The notes: generated from the letters alone by a model not told the origin. Counted from the first letter of the stretch, positions 1 to 10,085 are shown. The stretch is 64,000 nt of DNA from Pedobacter steynii (GCF_900103665.1 NZ_FNGY01000001.1:558001-622000), one strand, 5' to 3'. Made by a program: numbers and translations.

Positions 1-2
1 CA

Positions 3-2228
3 CCGGTAGCTTGGTTGATACTGATCGTGTTTGCCTTCCAGTTAGGCTTTATCATCTCAGATAATTATGTAGACTGGGCGAGAAGAAAAACCTTAGGGTA
101 TGCCATATTCCCCCTTTCACAGATGATTTTTTCCTTTCAAAGCCTTAAGGGTTACCTGTATTTTTATCTGCCGTTATTGACCATGGGCGTTATCAGCCGT
201 GAGTATGCTAGTGGATCGATCAAATTACTGTATTCATCTCCTGTATCTAACCTGCAGATCGTCTTGGGAAAATACCTGGCTATGGTCGGTTATTGTTTCG
301 CTTTGCTGTCATTATTGGTTCCGTTTCTGGTGCTTGGTGGCGTTCTGATACAGAATTTTCAATGGATAGAAGCGCTTACACCAATCCTGGGTCTGTTTTT
401 GCTCATCTGTGCATACGCGGCGATTGGCTTATTTACCTCCAGCCTGACTTCATATCAAGTAGTAGCGGCAATGGGCACCCTTTGTGTGCTAACTCTGTTA
501 AATTATGCGGGAAAGATCGCTCAGGATATTCCTTTTATCAGAGAATTGACCTACTGGATTTGGCTATCAGGAAAGGCCGATAGTTTTCTGCAGGGGCTGA
601 TCTCCTCACAGGATTTCCTTTATTTCATTATTGTGATATGCCTTTTCTTAGCCCTAACAGTCATCAGGTTTCAAACCATCAAGAAAAGTGGCCCTTGGTA
701 TTTGAAAGCGGTTAAGTATGTTGGTGCAGTTCTTATCGCGGTTTCTATGGGTTATTTTTCTTCCAGACCCAAATTAATGTTTTACCATGATGTCATGCAT
801 ACCCAGGAGAATACCTTGTCGGTTGGTAGCCAAGAAATCATGGAGAAGGTTACTGGTGGATTAACCATAACTACCTATGTAAATCTATTTCATCCAACTT
901 TCAAATTTGCTGGCCCTTCAGAATTCAATAGCGACAAAAGCCGCTTTGATAAGTATGCCAGATTCAAGCCAGAAATGAATCTGAAATATGTGTATTACTA
1001 TCGAAAGCCTGATGTCAAAGTGATTACACCTAAGGAACTGAAAGCGCAACGTGAAGATGCCCAAAAAGTATGCGAAACTATGGGCTTTGATTTTGATCTA
1101 TTCCTGGATCCCAATCAAATAGACAAATTAATTGATCTCTCAGGTGAGAAATACCAGCTTACCCGGTTGATTGAACGGGAAAATGGCCAAAAAGCTTTTC
1201 TGAGAACATACGATGACCCAATTAATCCACTTCCGGAGGAAAGAGAAATCACAGCTGCCTTTAAAAGGTTGGTGATGAAGCTACCTAAGATAGGATATAT
1301 TCAAGGGTATGGCCAACGTGGATTGAACGACGACTCAGATCGCGGTTATAGTAATATAATGAGCAATCCTGCTTCCAGACAGGCCCTGATTAACCAGGGA
1401 ATGGATGTTGATGAGATTAATTTGAGTTATGGGGAGGATATTCCGGCTGACATGTCTCTAATTGTGATTGCGGACGGAAAGGTCCCATTCGAGTCAGAAG
1501 CAATAGAAAAAATCATGAAGTTTGTTCAGCTTGGCGGGAATGTAATTGTACTGGGGGAGGTGAATCACCAGGCTGCGCTAAATCCACTCGTTAACCAGTT
1601 TGGTGTACGGTTTCTTCCCGGAGAACTGGTACAAAAGCAGACTGTTGGCCTACCTAATCTGGTGTTTGGCAATCATACTTTAGAGTCGAGGAAGGTGTCC
1701 TATCTTTATGACTATTTCAAATATGGGTACCAGTTGATGTTGCCTGGCGCTGTCGCAATTGTTCCTGAACAAGATAAGGGTTTCAAATATACTCCACTAT
1801 TTACTACGGACTCAGTAGGCAGCTGGAACGAGCTTAATACAGTCAATTTCATTGACGAGGTTCCCCAAATAGACGATGCGAAGGAAGAGGAAAAGCCTAA
1901 TACCGTAGGCGCGATGTTGGAGCGAAAGATAAACGGTAAATCCCAAAAAATATTTATCGTTGGTGATGCAGATTGTTTAAGCAATCTCGGTTTGTCAAAA
2001 AACTATAGAGGTGTTTCAATTGCCAAAGACGAGCTTATCTTAGGAATGCTTGATAATGTCTCCGGCGGTAAGGTGCCGATTAATATAGTGCGTCCACTTT
2101 CGGTGGATAACGACATAGCTATCAGCATGAAAAAAGCTTCCTACATTAAAATATTTGCGATGTATATCATACCTGCCTTACTGGCGATTGGAAGTGTCAT
2201 TTTGCTGATCAGAAGAAAACGAAAATAA
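3..2228 (+). CDS. ABC-2 permease fused to GldG-like periplasmic domain (5' partial)
   Basis: The reading frame is open to the left edge of the window, so the 5' end is missing; a TTG at 15 is only the first possible start inside the window. About the first 250 residues are hydrophobic, with several membrane segments as in ABC-2 permeases (ISREYASGSIKLLYSSPVS is a typical cytoplasmic loop). A long soluble part of about 450 residues follows, resembling the GldG/ABC_transp_aux domain, then one C-terminal membrane segment and a basic tail (RRKRK). The partner ATPase would lie upstream, outside the window. By family knowledge this is the membrane half of an ABC exporter; GldG proteins were first linked to gliding motility, but many non-gliding members sit near SusC/SusD and M16 protease genes, as here. 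Substrate unknown. Confidence 0.8.
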   Translation, partial: PVAWLILIVFAFQLGFIISDNYVDWARRKTLGYAIFPLSQMIFSFQSLKGYLYFYLPLLTMGVISREYASGSIKLLYSSPVSNLQIVLGKYLAMVGYCFALLSLLVPFLVLGGVLIQNFQWIEALTPILGLFLLICAYAAIGLFTSSLTSYQVVAAMGTLCVLTLLNYAGKIAQDIPFIRELTYWIWLSGKADSFLQGLISSQDFLYFIIVICLFLALTVIRFQTIKKSGPWYLKAVKYVGAVLIAVSMGYFSSRPKLMFYHDVMHTQENTLSVGSQEIMEKVTGGLTITTYVNLFHPTFKFAGPSEFNSDKSRFDKYARFKPEMNLKYVYYYRKPDVKVITPKELKAQREDAQKVCETMGFDFDLFLDPNQIDKLIDLSGEKYQLTRLIERENGQKAFLRTYDDPINPLPEEREITAAFKRLVMKLPKIGYIQGYGQRGLNDDSDRGYSNIMSNPASRQALINQGMDVDEINLSYGEDIPADMSLIVIADGKVPFESEAIEKIMKFVQLGGNVIVLGEVNHQAALNPLVNQFGVRFLPGELVQKQTVGLPNLVFGNHTLESRKVSYLYDYFKYGYQLMLPGAVAIVPEQDKGFKYTPLFTTDSVGSWNELNTVNFIDEVPQIDDAKEEEKPNTVGAMLERKINGKSQKIFIVGDADCLSNLGLSKNYRGVSIAKDELILGMLDNVSGGKVPINIVRPLSVDNDIAISMKKASYIKIFAMYIIPALLAIGSVILLIRRKRK

Positions 2229-2415
2229 GGAAATAGGAGTGGTATTTATAAATGCCAGATTAGCTAAACGGGGACTGATATATGAAGTATATGTTAATAT
2301 AAAATGCGAAGGTATTTAATTACCCAATTCATTTTAATGCGATAACTGTAACGTATATCAGTCTTTGTTTATATCAAAGCATTCAAAAACTGATGTAAGA
2401 TTAATAATTAAAGAT

Positions 2416-4704
2416 ATGATTAAAATATTTTTGACTGCCTCATTATTAGGTGCCTGCTTGTCTTTATCGGCACAGGTAACAGGAAAAATTATTGATCCTG
2501 TTGAATGGGTCAACCCACTTATGGGAACTGCGAGTAAACCTTCATTGTCAAATGGAAATACGTATCCGACAATAGCGCTGCCTTGGGGAATGAACTTTTG
2601 GACTCCCCAAACAGGCAATATGGGGAATGGCTGGGCATATACTTATGATGCCGATAAAATCAGGGGATTTAAACAAACCCATCAGCCTTCACCATGGATG
2701 AATGACTATGGGCAGTTTGCGGTCATGCCAGTGACGGGAACACAGAAATTTAATGAAGAGGAAAGGGCGAGCTGGTTCTCGCATAAAGCGGAAATTGTAA
2801 AGCCCTATTATTATAGTGTCTACTTGGCTGATGCGGATGTGACTACGGAAATTACCCCCACAGAGCGTGCTGCCCAGTTCCGTTTTACTTTTCCAAAATC
2901 GGATGAGTCTTATGTAGTTATAGATGCTTTCGATAGGGGTTCTTACATTAAGATCATTCCTGGGGAAAGAAAGATAATAGGTTATAGTACAAGGCATTCT
3001 CACCATGTTCATGAGAGTTTTAAAAATTATTTCGTTGCTTATTTTGATAAGCCTTTCACGTCTGCAAATGGATGGAAAGGAAAAGAATTGTTAAATGGCG
3101 AACTTGAAGTAAAAGCGGATCACTCGGGGGCTATTGTTGGTTTCAAAACTACTAAAGGCGAGCAGGTGAATATGAAAATAGCCTCTTCTTTTATCAGTAT
3201 TGAACAGGCTGATCTCAATTTGAAAAGGGAGTTGGCAAATGACAACTTCGAAATGACTAAGTCCAAAGCTAAGGCGATATGGAACAAAACCTTAAGTAGA
3301 GTTGCTGCAGAAGGTGGCACTGTAGATCAGACACGTACTTTTTATTCCAGTCTTTACAGGGCTCTTTTCTTCCCTCATAAGATGTATGAGCTGGATAAAG
3401 ACAATAAGATCGTTCATTGGAGCCCTTTTACTGGGGAAACTGTTCCTGGCTACAAGTTTGCCGGCACAGGATTCTGGGATACATTTAGGGCGTTATATCC
3501 TTTTTTAAACCTGATGTACCCCTCTATCAATAAAGAGATGCAGGAAGGTCTTGCTAATGATTATAAAGAGGGTGGATGGTTACCTGAGTGGTCTAGTCCC
3601 GGTTACTCAGATTGTATGATTGGAAATAATTCTGCTTCTGTTGTTGCGGATGCCTACATTAAAGGCTTACGCGGCTACGATATCAATACCTTATGGGATG
3701 CTGTATTACATGGGGCTAATAATGAAGGGCCACGAGCTACCGGGCGTCGGGGTGTTAAATATTATAACGAATTGGGGTATGTACCTTATAATGTAAAAAT
3801 CAACGAAAATGCAGCCAGGACCCTGGAGTACGCTTACGATGATTTTGCGATTTACAAATTGGGTAAAGCATTGGGTAAGCCGGCTTCAGAAATAGAGATC
3901 TTTAAGAAACGCAGCATGAATTACAAAAACCTGTTTGATCCTTCAACGGGTTTGATGCGTGGTAAAAATGAAGATGGTAAGTTCCAATCTCCTTTCAACC
4001 CGTTCAAATGGGGTGATGCATTCACTGAAGGAAACAGCTGGCATTATTCATGGTCTGTGTTCCAGGATATTGATGGTTTGGCTAAGCTGATGGGTGGCAA
4101 AGAGAAATTTGTGAAGAAACTGGATTCTGTATTTACACTTCCTCCCATTTTTGATGAAAGCTATTACGGCGGGGTGATTCATGAGATCCGGGAAATGCAA
4201 ATTGCGAATATGGGGCAGTATGCACATGGAAACCAACCCATACAGCATATGATCTATCTGTATAATTATGCTGGTGCGCCATGGAAAACTCAGTATTGGG
4301 TACGTGAAACCATGAACAGAATGTATAATGCTACTCCAGACGGGTACTGTGGTGACGAGGATAATGGGCAGACTTCTGCCTGGTATGTTTTCTCTGCGCT
4401 TGGCTTTTATCCGGTGACTCCAGCGGTTGACCAGTATGTATTGGGTGCACCTTTGTTTAAAAAAGTGACTTTAAGTCTAGAGAATGGTAAGACCATTGTG
4501 ATCAATGCCCCAGCCAACAATGCGTATAATAAGTACATCCAGGCATTAAAGTACAATGGTAAGCTGTATAGTAAAAACTGGTTAAGCCATGCTGAATTGC
4601 TAAAAGGAGCTGTTCTGGATTTCGATATGTCTGCTAAACCTAACCTGCAGCGGGGTACTAATGCTTTAGATTTTCCTTACTCATTGTCTACAGCAAAGGA
4701 ATGA
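2416..4704 (+). CDS. GH92 family alpha-mannosidase, secreted
   Basis: Predicted calcium-dependent exo-alpha-mannosidase of glycoside hydrolase family 92, which trims alpha-mannosides from glycans in the periplasm or at the cell surface. The start is placed at ATG 2416, because it begins a clean signal peptide (MIKIFLTASLLGACLSLSAQ); an in-frame TTG at 2365 would add 17 residues before it. Family signatures are visible: VNPLMGT near the N-terminus, GTGFWDTFR, LPEWSSPGYSDCMIGNNSA, GNSWHYSW, GNQPIQHMIYLYNYAG, and the C-terminal GDEDNGQTSAWYVFSALGF block. The length, about 760 residues, is normal for the family. It stands alone between the GldG-like permease and the M16 protease, with gaps of 187 and 100 bp, so it may have its own promoter. 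Exact linkage specificity cannot be read from the sequence. Confidence 0.93.
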   Translation: MIKIFLTASLLGACLSLSAQVTGKIIDPVEWVNPLMGTASKPSLSNGNTYPTIALPWGMNFWTPQTGNMGNGWAYTYDADKIRGFKQTHQPSPWMNDYGQFAVMPVTGTQKFNEEERASWFSHKAEIVKPYYYSVYLADADVTTEITPTERAAQFRFTFPKSDESYVVIDAFDRGSYIKIIPGERKIIGYSTRHSHHVHESFKNYFVAYFDKPFTSANGWKGKELLNGELEVKADHSGAIVGFKTTKGEQVNMKIASSFISIEQADLNLKRELANDNFEMTKSKAKAIWNKTLSRVAAEGGTVDQTRTFYSSLYRALFFPHKMYELDKDNKIVHWSPFTGETVPGYKFAGTGFWDTFRALYPFLNLMYPSINKEMQEGLANDYKEGGWLPEWSSPGYSDCMIGNNSASVVADAYIKGLRGYDINTLWDAVLHGANNEGPRATGRRGVKYYNELGYVPYNVKINENAARTLEYAYDDFAIYKLGKALGKPASEIEIFKKRSMNYKNLFDPSTGLMRGKNEDGKFQSPFNPFKWGDAFTEGNSWHYSWSVFQDIDGLAKLMGGKEKFVKKLDSVFTLPPIFDESYYGGVIHEIREMQIANMGQYAHGNQPIQHMIYLYNYAGAPWKTQYWVRETMNRMYNATPDGYCGDEDNGQTSAWYVFSALGFYPVTPAVDQYVLGAPLFKKVTLSLENGKTIVINAPANNAYNKYIQALKYNGKLYSKNWLSHAELLKGAVLDFDMSAKPNLQRGTNALDFPYSLSTAKE

Positions 4705-4804
4705 TTACAGTAGTAATAATAAATTAATTATAGCCTTCAATGACGGTTGTTATTTTTCACATTGCATCGATGTTGAAGGCTTACGTAGAATAAAAAAAAT
4801 AATT

Positions 4805-7615
4805 ATGAACAACCGTTATTGGGCTGTCTCGGGATTAATTGTCCTGTTAGCAAGTATTAATCCAGTCAAAAGCCAGCAACAAATTCAGCCTGTTCCATTG
4901 GATATAGCTGTAAGAACCGGAACGTTAGCGAATGGATTTACCTATTATATCCGTAAGAATAATGAGCCGGCAAAGAGTGCAGTGTTTTATCTTGTCAATA
5001 AAGTGGGCTCTATACTTGAAGATGATGATCAGCAAGGATTGGCTCACTTTATGGAGCACATGAATTTTAACGGAACTACGCATTTTCCTAAGAATGAGCT
5101 GATCTCCTATCTGCAAAAAGTCGGCGTGAGCTTTGGAGCAGACCTTAATGCATACACTTCCTATGATGAAACTGTTTATCAACTCCCTATTCCTACAGAT
5201 GATCCAAGCTTAGTTAGTAAAGGATTGGGTATTATGCGTGATTGGGCAAGGGGCGCCTTACTCAAGACAGAAGACATCAATAAGGAAAGAGGGATTATTC
5301 TTGAAGAGAAGCGGCTTACTGAAGGTGTCAGCAACAGGTTACAGCAAAAAATAACGCCTGTGATCCTGAACAACTCTAGGTATAGCCGTCGTTCACCTAT
5401 TGGGATAGACAGTGTCTTACTGACCTCACCTGCAAACGCAATACGTCGATTTTACAACGATTGGTACCGTCCAAACCTGCAGGCGCTGATTGTTGTCGGG
5501 GATGTCAACGTAGATCAGGTCGAACAGCAAATCAAAAAACAGTTTTCAGATCTGAAGAACCCGGAAAACGAAAGGGCAAGACCTGATTATAAAATTGAAC
5601 TCACAGGTAAGAATCAGTTCTTGCTGCTCACTGATCCTGAGGTTACTGCAACTGAGCTCAAAATAGTGGTTAAGCATCCAGAATCAAAGATGAAAACTAC
5701 GACAGATTACCTGAATACCATCAAACGAAATCTTTTCAATCAGATGCTGACTTATCGCTTGAATGAATTAGCTCAGCAGCCTAACCTTCCATTTATTAAT
5801 GTCAAAGCTGGCATTGGTAACCTTATGGGCGGGCTTACGCAATTTGCATATGCTGTAACAGCCAAGCCAGGTGGCTTAAAGGAATCTTTTAGCATTACAT
5901 GGTCGTTGTTGGAACAGGTGAAACGTTTCGGCTTTACACAAGTGGAATTGGACCAAGCTAAAACAAGTTTCAGTTCAGGTTTAGAGAAGGAAAGGCGCGA
6001 ACAAAGTAAAATTTCTTCAGAGAGTTATGTTGCACAATATCAACAGCTATTTCTTAATGAATCAGCTTCGCCAGGATTTGATTGGGAATATGATTTTGTA
6101 AAAAAGGAACTTCCCGGTATTACAATCGAAGACATCAAATCTCTTGCAGCAAAATACATGGTGGATATCAATAGAGACATTTTGCTGATCGCACCTGAGA
6201 AGGAAAAGTCCAATTTGCCTGACTCAGCTACTTTAGTGGGCTGGCTGGCTAAAGCAAGCTCGTCATTATTTGAGGCTTACAAACCTGCGATTGTTAAAAA
6301 TACACTATTAAGCAAGCTCTCTAAGGGCGGAAAGATTGTTTCCCGCAATAACATCTCTGCTGTTGGTGTACAACAAATAATCCTAAACAATGGAGTGAAA
6401 ATATGGTTGAAACCAACCACTTATAAAAATGATCAAATTCTGTTTGTGTCATTTGCTCCAGGGGGTATTAATAAATATGCAGATGCGGACTACCCGAGTG
6501 CTTCGAACGCTGCAAATGTAATTGGTGGTAGTGGATTGGCTGGTTACGCTCCAAATCAACTTTCTAAAATGCTGAATGGAAAGTCTGTTAGTGTAGGGGT
6601 GTATATCAGTGACCGCGCCCAAGGCATCAATGGAAGTTGTTCGACAAGTGATCTGGAAACTGCATTGCAACTGATATATCTGCGTTACACTGCCCCGCGT
6701 AAAGACACGGTGTTGTTTGATAATGCGGTTGCCCGTTTAAGAGAAGGAATCAAAACCAAATATGATGATCCAGAAAACGTAGTTGCAGATACCATAGGGA
6801 ATGTGTTAAGTGGTTATCATTATCGAATGAGTCCCATGACGTTGGAAAGGCTGGATAGCATCAGTCTTGAAAAAGCATTCGACATATACAAAGACCGCTT
6901 TGCCGATGCTTCAGATGCTAACTTCGTTTTTGTTGGTAATTTCAATACCGATAGCATCGCTCCCTTACTGGAACATTATCTGGGTGCATTACCGTTCCAA
7001 AATCGTCAGGAAAAACCCGTGGAGATACATATAAAGATGCCGAAAGGGAGATTGACCAAGATAATTGAAGCTGGAAGAGGTCAAAAAGCCAGTGTGTTAC
7101 TAGTTTATCACGGCGATTGTAAGTATAGTGAAGAGGAGGGCAGACAGTTGCAGGCATTATCCGAAATCCTGTCCTATCGATTGCTAACCAGTTTGAGAGA
7201 GAAAGCAGGTGAAGTTTACAGCCCATCGGTACAATCCAGTATGACAAAAGACCCAGACCAGCGATTCTCTTTAGAGATAGCATTTGGCTGTGCCCCTGAA
7301 CATGTAGCACACTTGGTCAAACTTGTAGAAAAGGATATCGCAAACCTGCAAAAAGCTGGAGCAACCCAGGATGAATTATTAAAATATAAGGCTGGGGTGC
7401 GTAAACAAGTTGCATTACAGCGGAAAACTAATGATTTCTGGTTACAATATATAGTGAAGAAGGTGGATGAGGGAGAAGAGCTGAAAGCAGTGACGGATCT
7501 GGAGAAGCTTTTAATTAACATTAACAGCAACTCGATTCTTAAGGCTTCGAAATTGTACCTGAGCGGAGAAAATTGTATTCGGTTTGTGTCCTTGCCAGAA
7601 AAGAATATAAAATAA
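4805..7615 (+). CDS. M16 family zinc metalloprotease
   Basis: A 936-residue secreted pitrilysin-type peptidase. An N-terminal signal peptide (about residues 1-23, ending VKSQ) precedes the first M16 domain. The inverted zinc motif HFMEH lies at residues 81-85 and the distal glutamate segment ERGIILEE at 161-168, the expected spacing of about 76 residues, so the catalytic half looks intact. The C-terminal half has the second, non-catalytic M16 repeat (for example VFVGNFNTDSIAPLLEHYLG), and the two halves should form the clamshell chamber. Family knowledge: these proteases degrade peptides in the periplasm and in Bacteroidota often sit beside SusC/SusD-PKD-TlpA-GldG loci. Here it is followed after 51 bp by a DUF4369 protein, suggesting cotranscription. 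Substrate not known. Confidence 0.93.
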   Translation: MNNRYWAVSGLIVLLASINPVKSQQQIQPVPLDIAVRTGTLANGFTYYIRKNNEPAKSAVFYLVNKVGSILEDDDQQGLAHFMEHMNFNGTTHFPKNELISYLQKVGVSFGADLNAYTSYDETVYQLPIPTDDPSLVSKGLGIMRDWARGALLKTEDINKERGIILEEKRLTEGVSNRLQQKITPVILNNSRYSRRSPIGIDSVLLTSPANAIRRFYNDWYRPNLQALIVVGDVNVDQVEQQIKKQFSDLKNPENERARPDYKIELTGKNQFLLLTDPEVTATELKIVVKHPESKMKTTTDYLNTIKRNLFNQMLTYRLNELAQQPNLPFINVKAGIGNLMGGLTQFAYAVTAKPGGLKESFSITWSLLEQVKRFGFTQVELDQAKTSFSSGLEKERREQSKISSESYVAQYQQLFLNESASPGFDWEYDFVKKELPGITIEDIKSLAAKYMVDINRDILLIAPEKEKSNLPDSATLVGWLAKASSSLFEAYKPAIVKNTLLSKLSKGGKIVSRNNISAVGVQQIILNNGVKIWLKPTTYKNDQILFVSFAPGGINKYADADYPSASNAANVIGGSGLAGYAPNQLSKMLNGKSVSVGVYISDRAQGINGSCSTSDLETALQLIYLRYTAPRKDTVLFDNAVARLREGIKTKYDDPENVVADTIGNVLSGYHYRMSPMTLERLDSISLEKAFDIYKDRFADASDANFVFVGNFNTDSIAPLLEHYLGALPFQNRQEKPVEIHIKMPKGRLTKIIEAGRGQKASVLLVYHGDCKYSEEEGRQLQALSEILSYRLLTSLREKAGEVYSPSVQSSMTKDPDQRFSLEIAFGCAPEHVAHLVKLVEKDIANLQKAGATQDELLKYKAGVRKQVALQRKTNDFWLQYIVKKVDEGEELKAVTDLEKLLININSNSILKASKLYLSGENCIRFVSLPEKNIK

Positions 7616-7666
7616 ATAACTAATCATGAAAAAGGCGATTAAAGACGTCTTGTAAATCAACACAAA

Positions 7667-8362
7667 ATGAAAAAAATAATCTTAATTATCATAACTATGC
7701 TGCCTTTAGTGGGCTGGGCAATAGACGGCAATTTCCTTCTAAAAGGAAAGATAAGCAAGGGAACTGCTAAGGCTAAAATTTACTTAAACTACAAGCTAAA
7801 TGGTAAGATGAAGACCATTTCTGCTCCATGTCCGAATGGTATCTTTGAATTTAAAGGTACAATACCAGAGCCTAAGCTGGCACGATTGATCATGGACTAT
7901 AAGGGTATTGGTCTCGAAGCGCTTGGAGAAGAAGCTGATGCCCTGGTGTTTTTCCTTGAGCCCGGAAATATCACCGTTGCTACTACCAGTACCCTCAAAA
8001 ATGCTGTTGTTACCGGTTCAAAACTAAATGAAGAGAATAAGAAATTTATGGTTTTATTAAAACCTATAAACGCATCTATGAATGCTATAGTCACGGATTT
8101 CTACAGCGCTCCTGAAACCAAGCAACAAAGTGCTGAATTTAAGAATGAGATGGATGCCAAATTAAAGGATGTAGGGGTTAAACGCCGCGCAGTGTTAAAT
8201 GAATATGTAAAATCCCATCCTTCATCTTTTATTAGTTTGCAGACACTAATGGAAGCATTCGAAGAAAATGTGGATGTTAAGAAAATCAAAGCATTATTCA
8301 ATACGTTGTCACCTCAATTGCGCAACTCTCCATCTGGAAAGGTACTCAATTCGAAGCTTTAG
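7667..8362 (+). CDS. DUF4369 protein lacking the usual TlpA thioredoxin domain
   Basis: A 231-residue secreted protein with a signal peptide (about residues 1-18). It matches the N-terminal half of Bacteroidota TlpA-type disulfide proteins: the beta-rich DUF4369 domain (GNFLLKGKISKGTAKAKIYL through FFLEPGNITV) and the helical linker (VLNEYVKSHPSSFISLQTL). It stops at residue 231 with GKVLNSKL, just where the thioredoxin domain with its WCxxC would begin. The full-length relative at 62803-63981 continues at the matching position (GKAAFAKQ) into the redox domain. No thioredoxin remnant follows in any frame. It is either a truncated gene or a natural stand-alone DUF4369 protein; without a redox motif it cannot be a disulfide oxidoreductase itself. 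Probably cotranscribed with the M16 protease. Confidence 0.75.
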   Translation: MKKIILIIITMLPLVGWAIDGNFLLKGKISKGTAKAKIYLNYKLNGKMKTISAPCPNGIFEFKGTIPEPKLARLIMDYKGIGLEALGEEADALVFFLEPGNITVATTSTLKNAVVTGSKLNEENKKFMVLLKPINASMNAIVTDFYSAPETKQQSAEFKNEMDAKLKDVGVKRRAVLNEYVKSHPSSFISLQTLMEAFEENVDVKKIKALFNTLSPQLRNSPSGKVLNSKL

Positions 8363-8744
8363 GGACTTGATAAAAATCAATAAGCATCTTATACCCTCAC
8401 ATATTTCATCAATGCGATATTAAGGGGAGGTGTTACAACCCCATTTTATAATGAAGCGTGAAGTGGCAGATAAATATTTGATGAAAAAGAATTTATTGGG
8501 CCATCCTAAAAATGGAAGAATAAAATATAATTGGGCTGCATTCTTAATTAGAGAGCTCGTAACGAAACTCATAAGGAACGGTTTATAGTTGGTGATGTAG
8601 CGTGTCTGGATGGAACCTGCCACCATTTGGTTAATAGTTGTTTTTTAGTTGGGTGCGTGTGAATAGTCCGGGTAATCCGGGCTATTCCTTTAATTAAGTT
8701 AGAATTAATCATCAGAATGTCCTTATGGAATTAACAATCTCACA
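8363..8744. other. Intergenic region after the truncated DUF4369 gene
   Basis: There is no recognisable gene in these 380 bp. A 45-codon reading frame at 8451-8588 (starting MKREVADKYLMKKNLLG) has a basic composition but no family resemblance I can name; it may be a remnant or chance. A terminator-like hairpin follows at 8661-8687. The region marks the change from the secreted-protein locus to the regulator cluster. Confidence 0.4.
8661..8693 (+). terminator. Hairpin terminator
   Basis: An 11-bp stem with one G-T pair (GAATAGTCCGG / CCGGGCTATTC), a five-base loop and a following CTTTAATT. It lies about 300 bp after the DUF4369 gene and 50 bp before the Crp-like gene. The T-run is short, so the termination role is likely rather than certain. 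Confidence 0.55.
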
Positions 8745-9407
8745 ATGACGAATAGTAAAAAGAAAAACAAGGAACCTATCTCTTCCATTATTCATCCAAT
8801 GGCGTATAAACGCCTTTTTGTTTTGTTGAATTCTATATTGGAGATGAAGGATAAACGCAGTTTTCAATCTGGCCTAACAAAATTATTAAAGGGCCTGTAT
8901 TTTAAATATGGTAATTCATTTTATGCAGAAAACACATATGCAAATGTCGCTGCTTTTATTTCACATGGCATGGGGTTCACATATTACATGCATCCAGTAC
9001 GTGGTAAAGTTGTTATAGATATATTTGGGCCTGGTGAGATCGCTTTGAATCCAGATAGTTTTTTTAATGGTACTCGGGCTGACACTGGATTGGAGTTTAT
9101 TGAGCAGACTAGTATTCTTTATTTAACTGTGAAGGATATGGATATTTTGTTTGAAGGATTTGATGATGTCAAGATGTTGACTATTAAGACGCTTTCCGGA
9201 ATGTTTAAAAATAATCGGGTTAAGGATGAGCTGCACCGCCTACCAGGGAAGATTAAAATTAAGCTATTTTTTGATTTGTATCCAATCCTGCTGCGGCCTG
9301 CAAGACAGGCTCCTATGCAATATAAAGATATTGCAAGTTACCTGAATATCGATCAATATCACTTTTCTACCCTTATGAAAAAAATATATCCGAAATTAAA
9401 TCAGTAG
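8745..9407 (+). CDS. Crp/Fnr-like cyclic-nucleotide-binding-fold regulator
   Basis: A 220-residue protein. Residues of about 45-150 have the layout of the cyclic-nucleotide-binding fold seen in many Bacteroidota Crp-like proteins (GPGEIALNPDSFFNG in the place of the phosphate-binding cassette). The C-terminal segment (MQYKDIASYLNIDQYHFSTLMKK) looks like the helix-turn-helix that follows it. The canonical ligand-binding Arg-Ser pattern is not evident, so cAMP binding is doubtful. It starts a run of small regulatory-looking genes, all on the same strand, that ends at 12276. Its target genes cannot be inferred. Call based on fold pattern only. Confidence 0.6.
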   Translation: MTNSKKKNKEPISSIIHPMAYKRLFVLLNSILEMKDKRSFQSGLTKLLKGLYFKYGNSFYAENTYANVAAFISHGMGFTYYMHPVRGKVVIDIFGPGEIALNPDSFFNGTRADTGLEFIEQTSILYLTVKDMDILFEGFDDVKMLTIKTLSGMFKNNRVKDELHRLPGKIKIKLFFDLYPILLRPARQAPMQYKDIASYLNIDQYHFSTLMKKIYPKLNQ

Positions 9408-9515
9408 TCTTGTGAATATTTATATTTTACCCTATTTGACTTGTGTTTGGCCAAGTCGATATGCCATCTATGTGGTTATTTTTGTGTTGATATTTACTTA
9501 ATGCGAAATTAAAAC

Positions 9516-10085
9516 ATGATGGAAGCCCAAATTGAGCACAAGGGGCATATTGTTGGAGTATTAACGAGAGCCTTAAAAGACAACAAAAATGTATTAGATA
9601 TGGTGGGGGGGAAGATGGGTAATTTACTCCATATGAGACGTCTTATTGATTATGTCGTGAATATTTGTTCTAATTATCGCGTTAACATAATTTATTGCGA
9701 CCAAAATCCCCTTAGATTAGTGTTTTTTCCCGGTCGTGTACGATTGGGTTTTAAGTATATCTACAGTAATTTAAAAAGGGTAGCCAAGGTCACTGGCTTT
9801 GCGTGGATGCCAGGAGGATTAAGAAGGGAAATGCAAACTAATAAATGGTATCTCTCTAGCAAGATTTATCGCTTCTGGTTTATTGGTGTTCTGCCGGGGT
9901 TGCAGCGAAAGGATTATAGTTGCAGGCTCCTTTTTGATCTAATTGTGGAAGGAATATTTATAGGAAGAAAGTCCTGTCTGGAGAGTTTTACCTTGAAGAA
10001 GCTTTCTTGGTATCAGTATTTTAGCTTTAATATTTACAAAAGGCTGGATCAATTAGGGTACCAACTCTATTTTCGTAGTTATTGA
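9516..10085 (+). CDS. Probable GNAT-fold acetyltransferase-like protein
   Basis: A 189-residue protein. Its C-terminal half follows the pattern of GNAT acetyltransferases: WFIGVLPGLQRKDYSCRLL corresponds to the acetyl-CoA-binding strand and loop (usually Q-x-x-G-x-G/A), and ESFTLKKLSWYQYFSFNIYKRL to the later LET-x-x-N-x-x-WY-x-x-x-GF segment. The pyrophosphate-binding loop reads QRKDYS, so the conserved glycines are replaced and activity is uncertain. The N-terminal half has no motif that I recognise. It lies 108 bp after the Crp-like gene and before the LuxR-type gene. Likely an N-acetyltransferase relative; substrate unknown. Confidence 0.55.
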   Translation: MMEAQIEHKGHIVGVLTRALKDNKNVLDMVGGKMGNLLHMRRLIDYVVNICSNYRVNIIYCDQNPLRLVFFPGRVRLGFKYIYSNLKRVAKVTGFAWMPGGLRREMQTNKWYLSSKIYRFWFIGVLPGLQRKDYSCRLLFDLIVEGIFIGRKSCLESFTLKKLSWYQYFSFNIYKRLDQLGYQLYFRSY

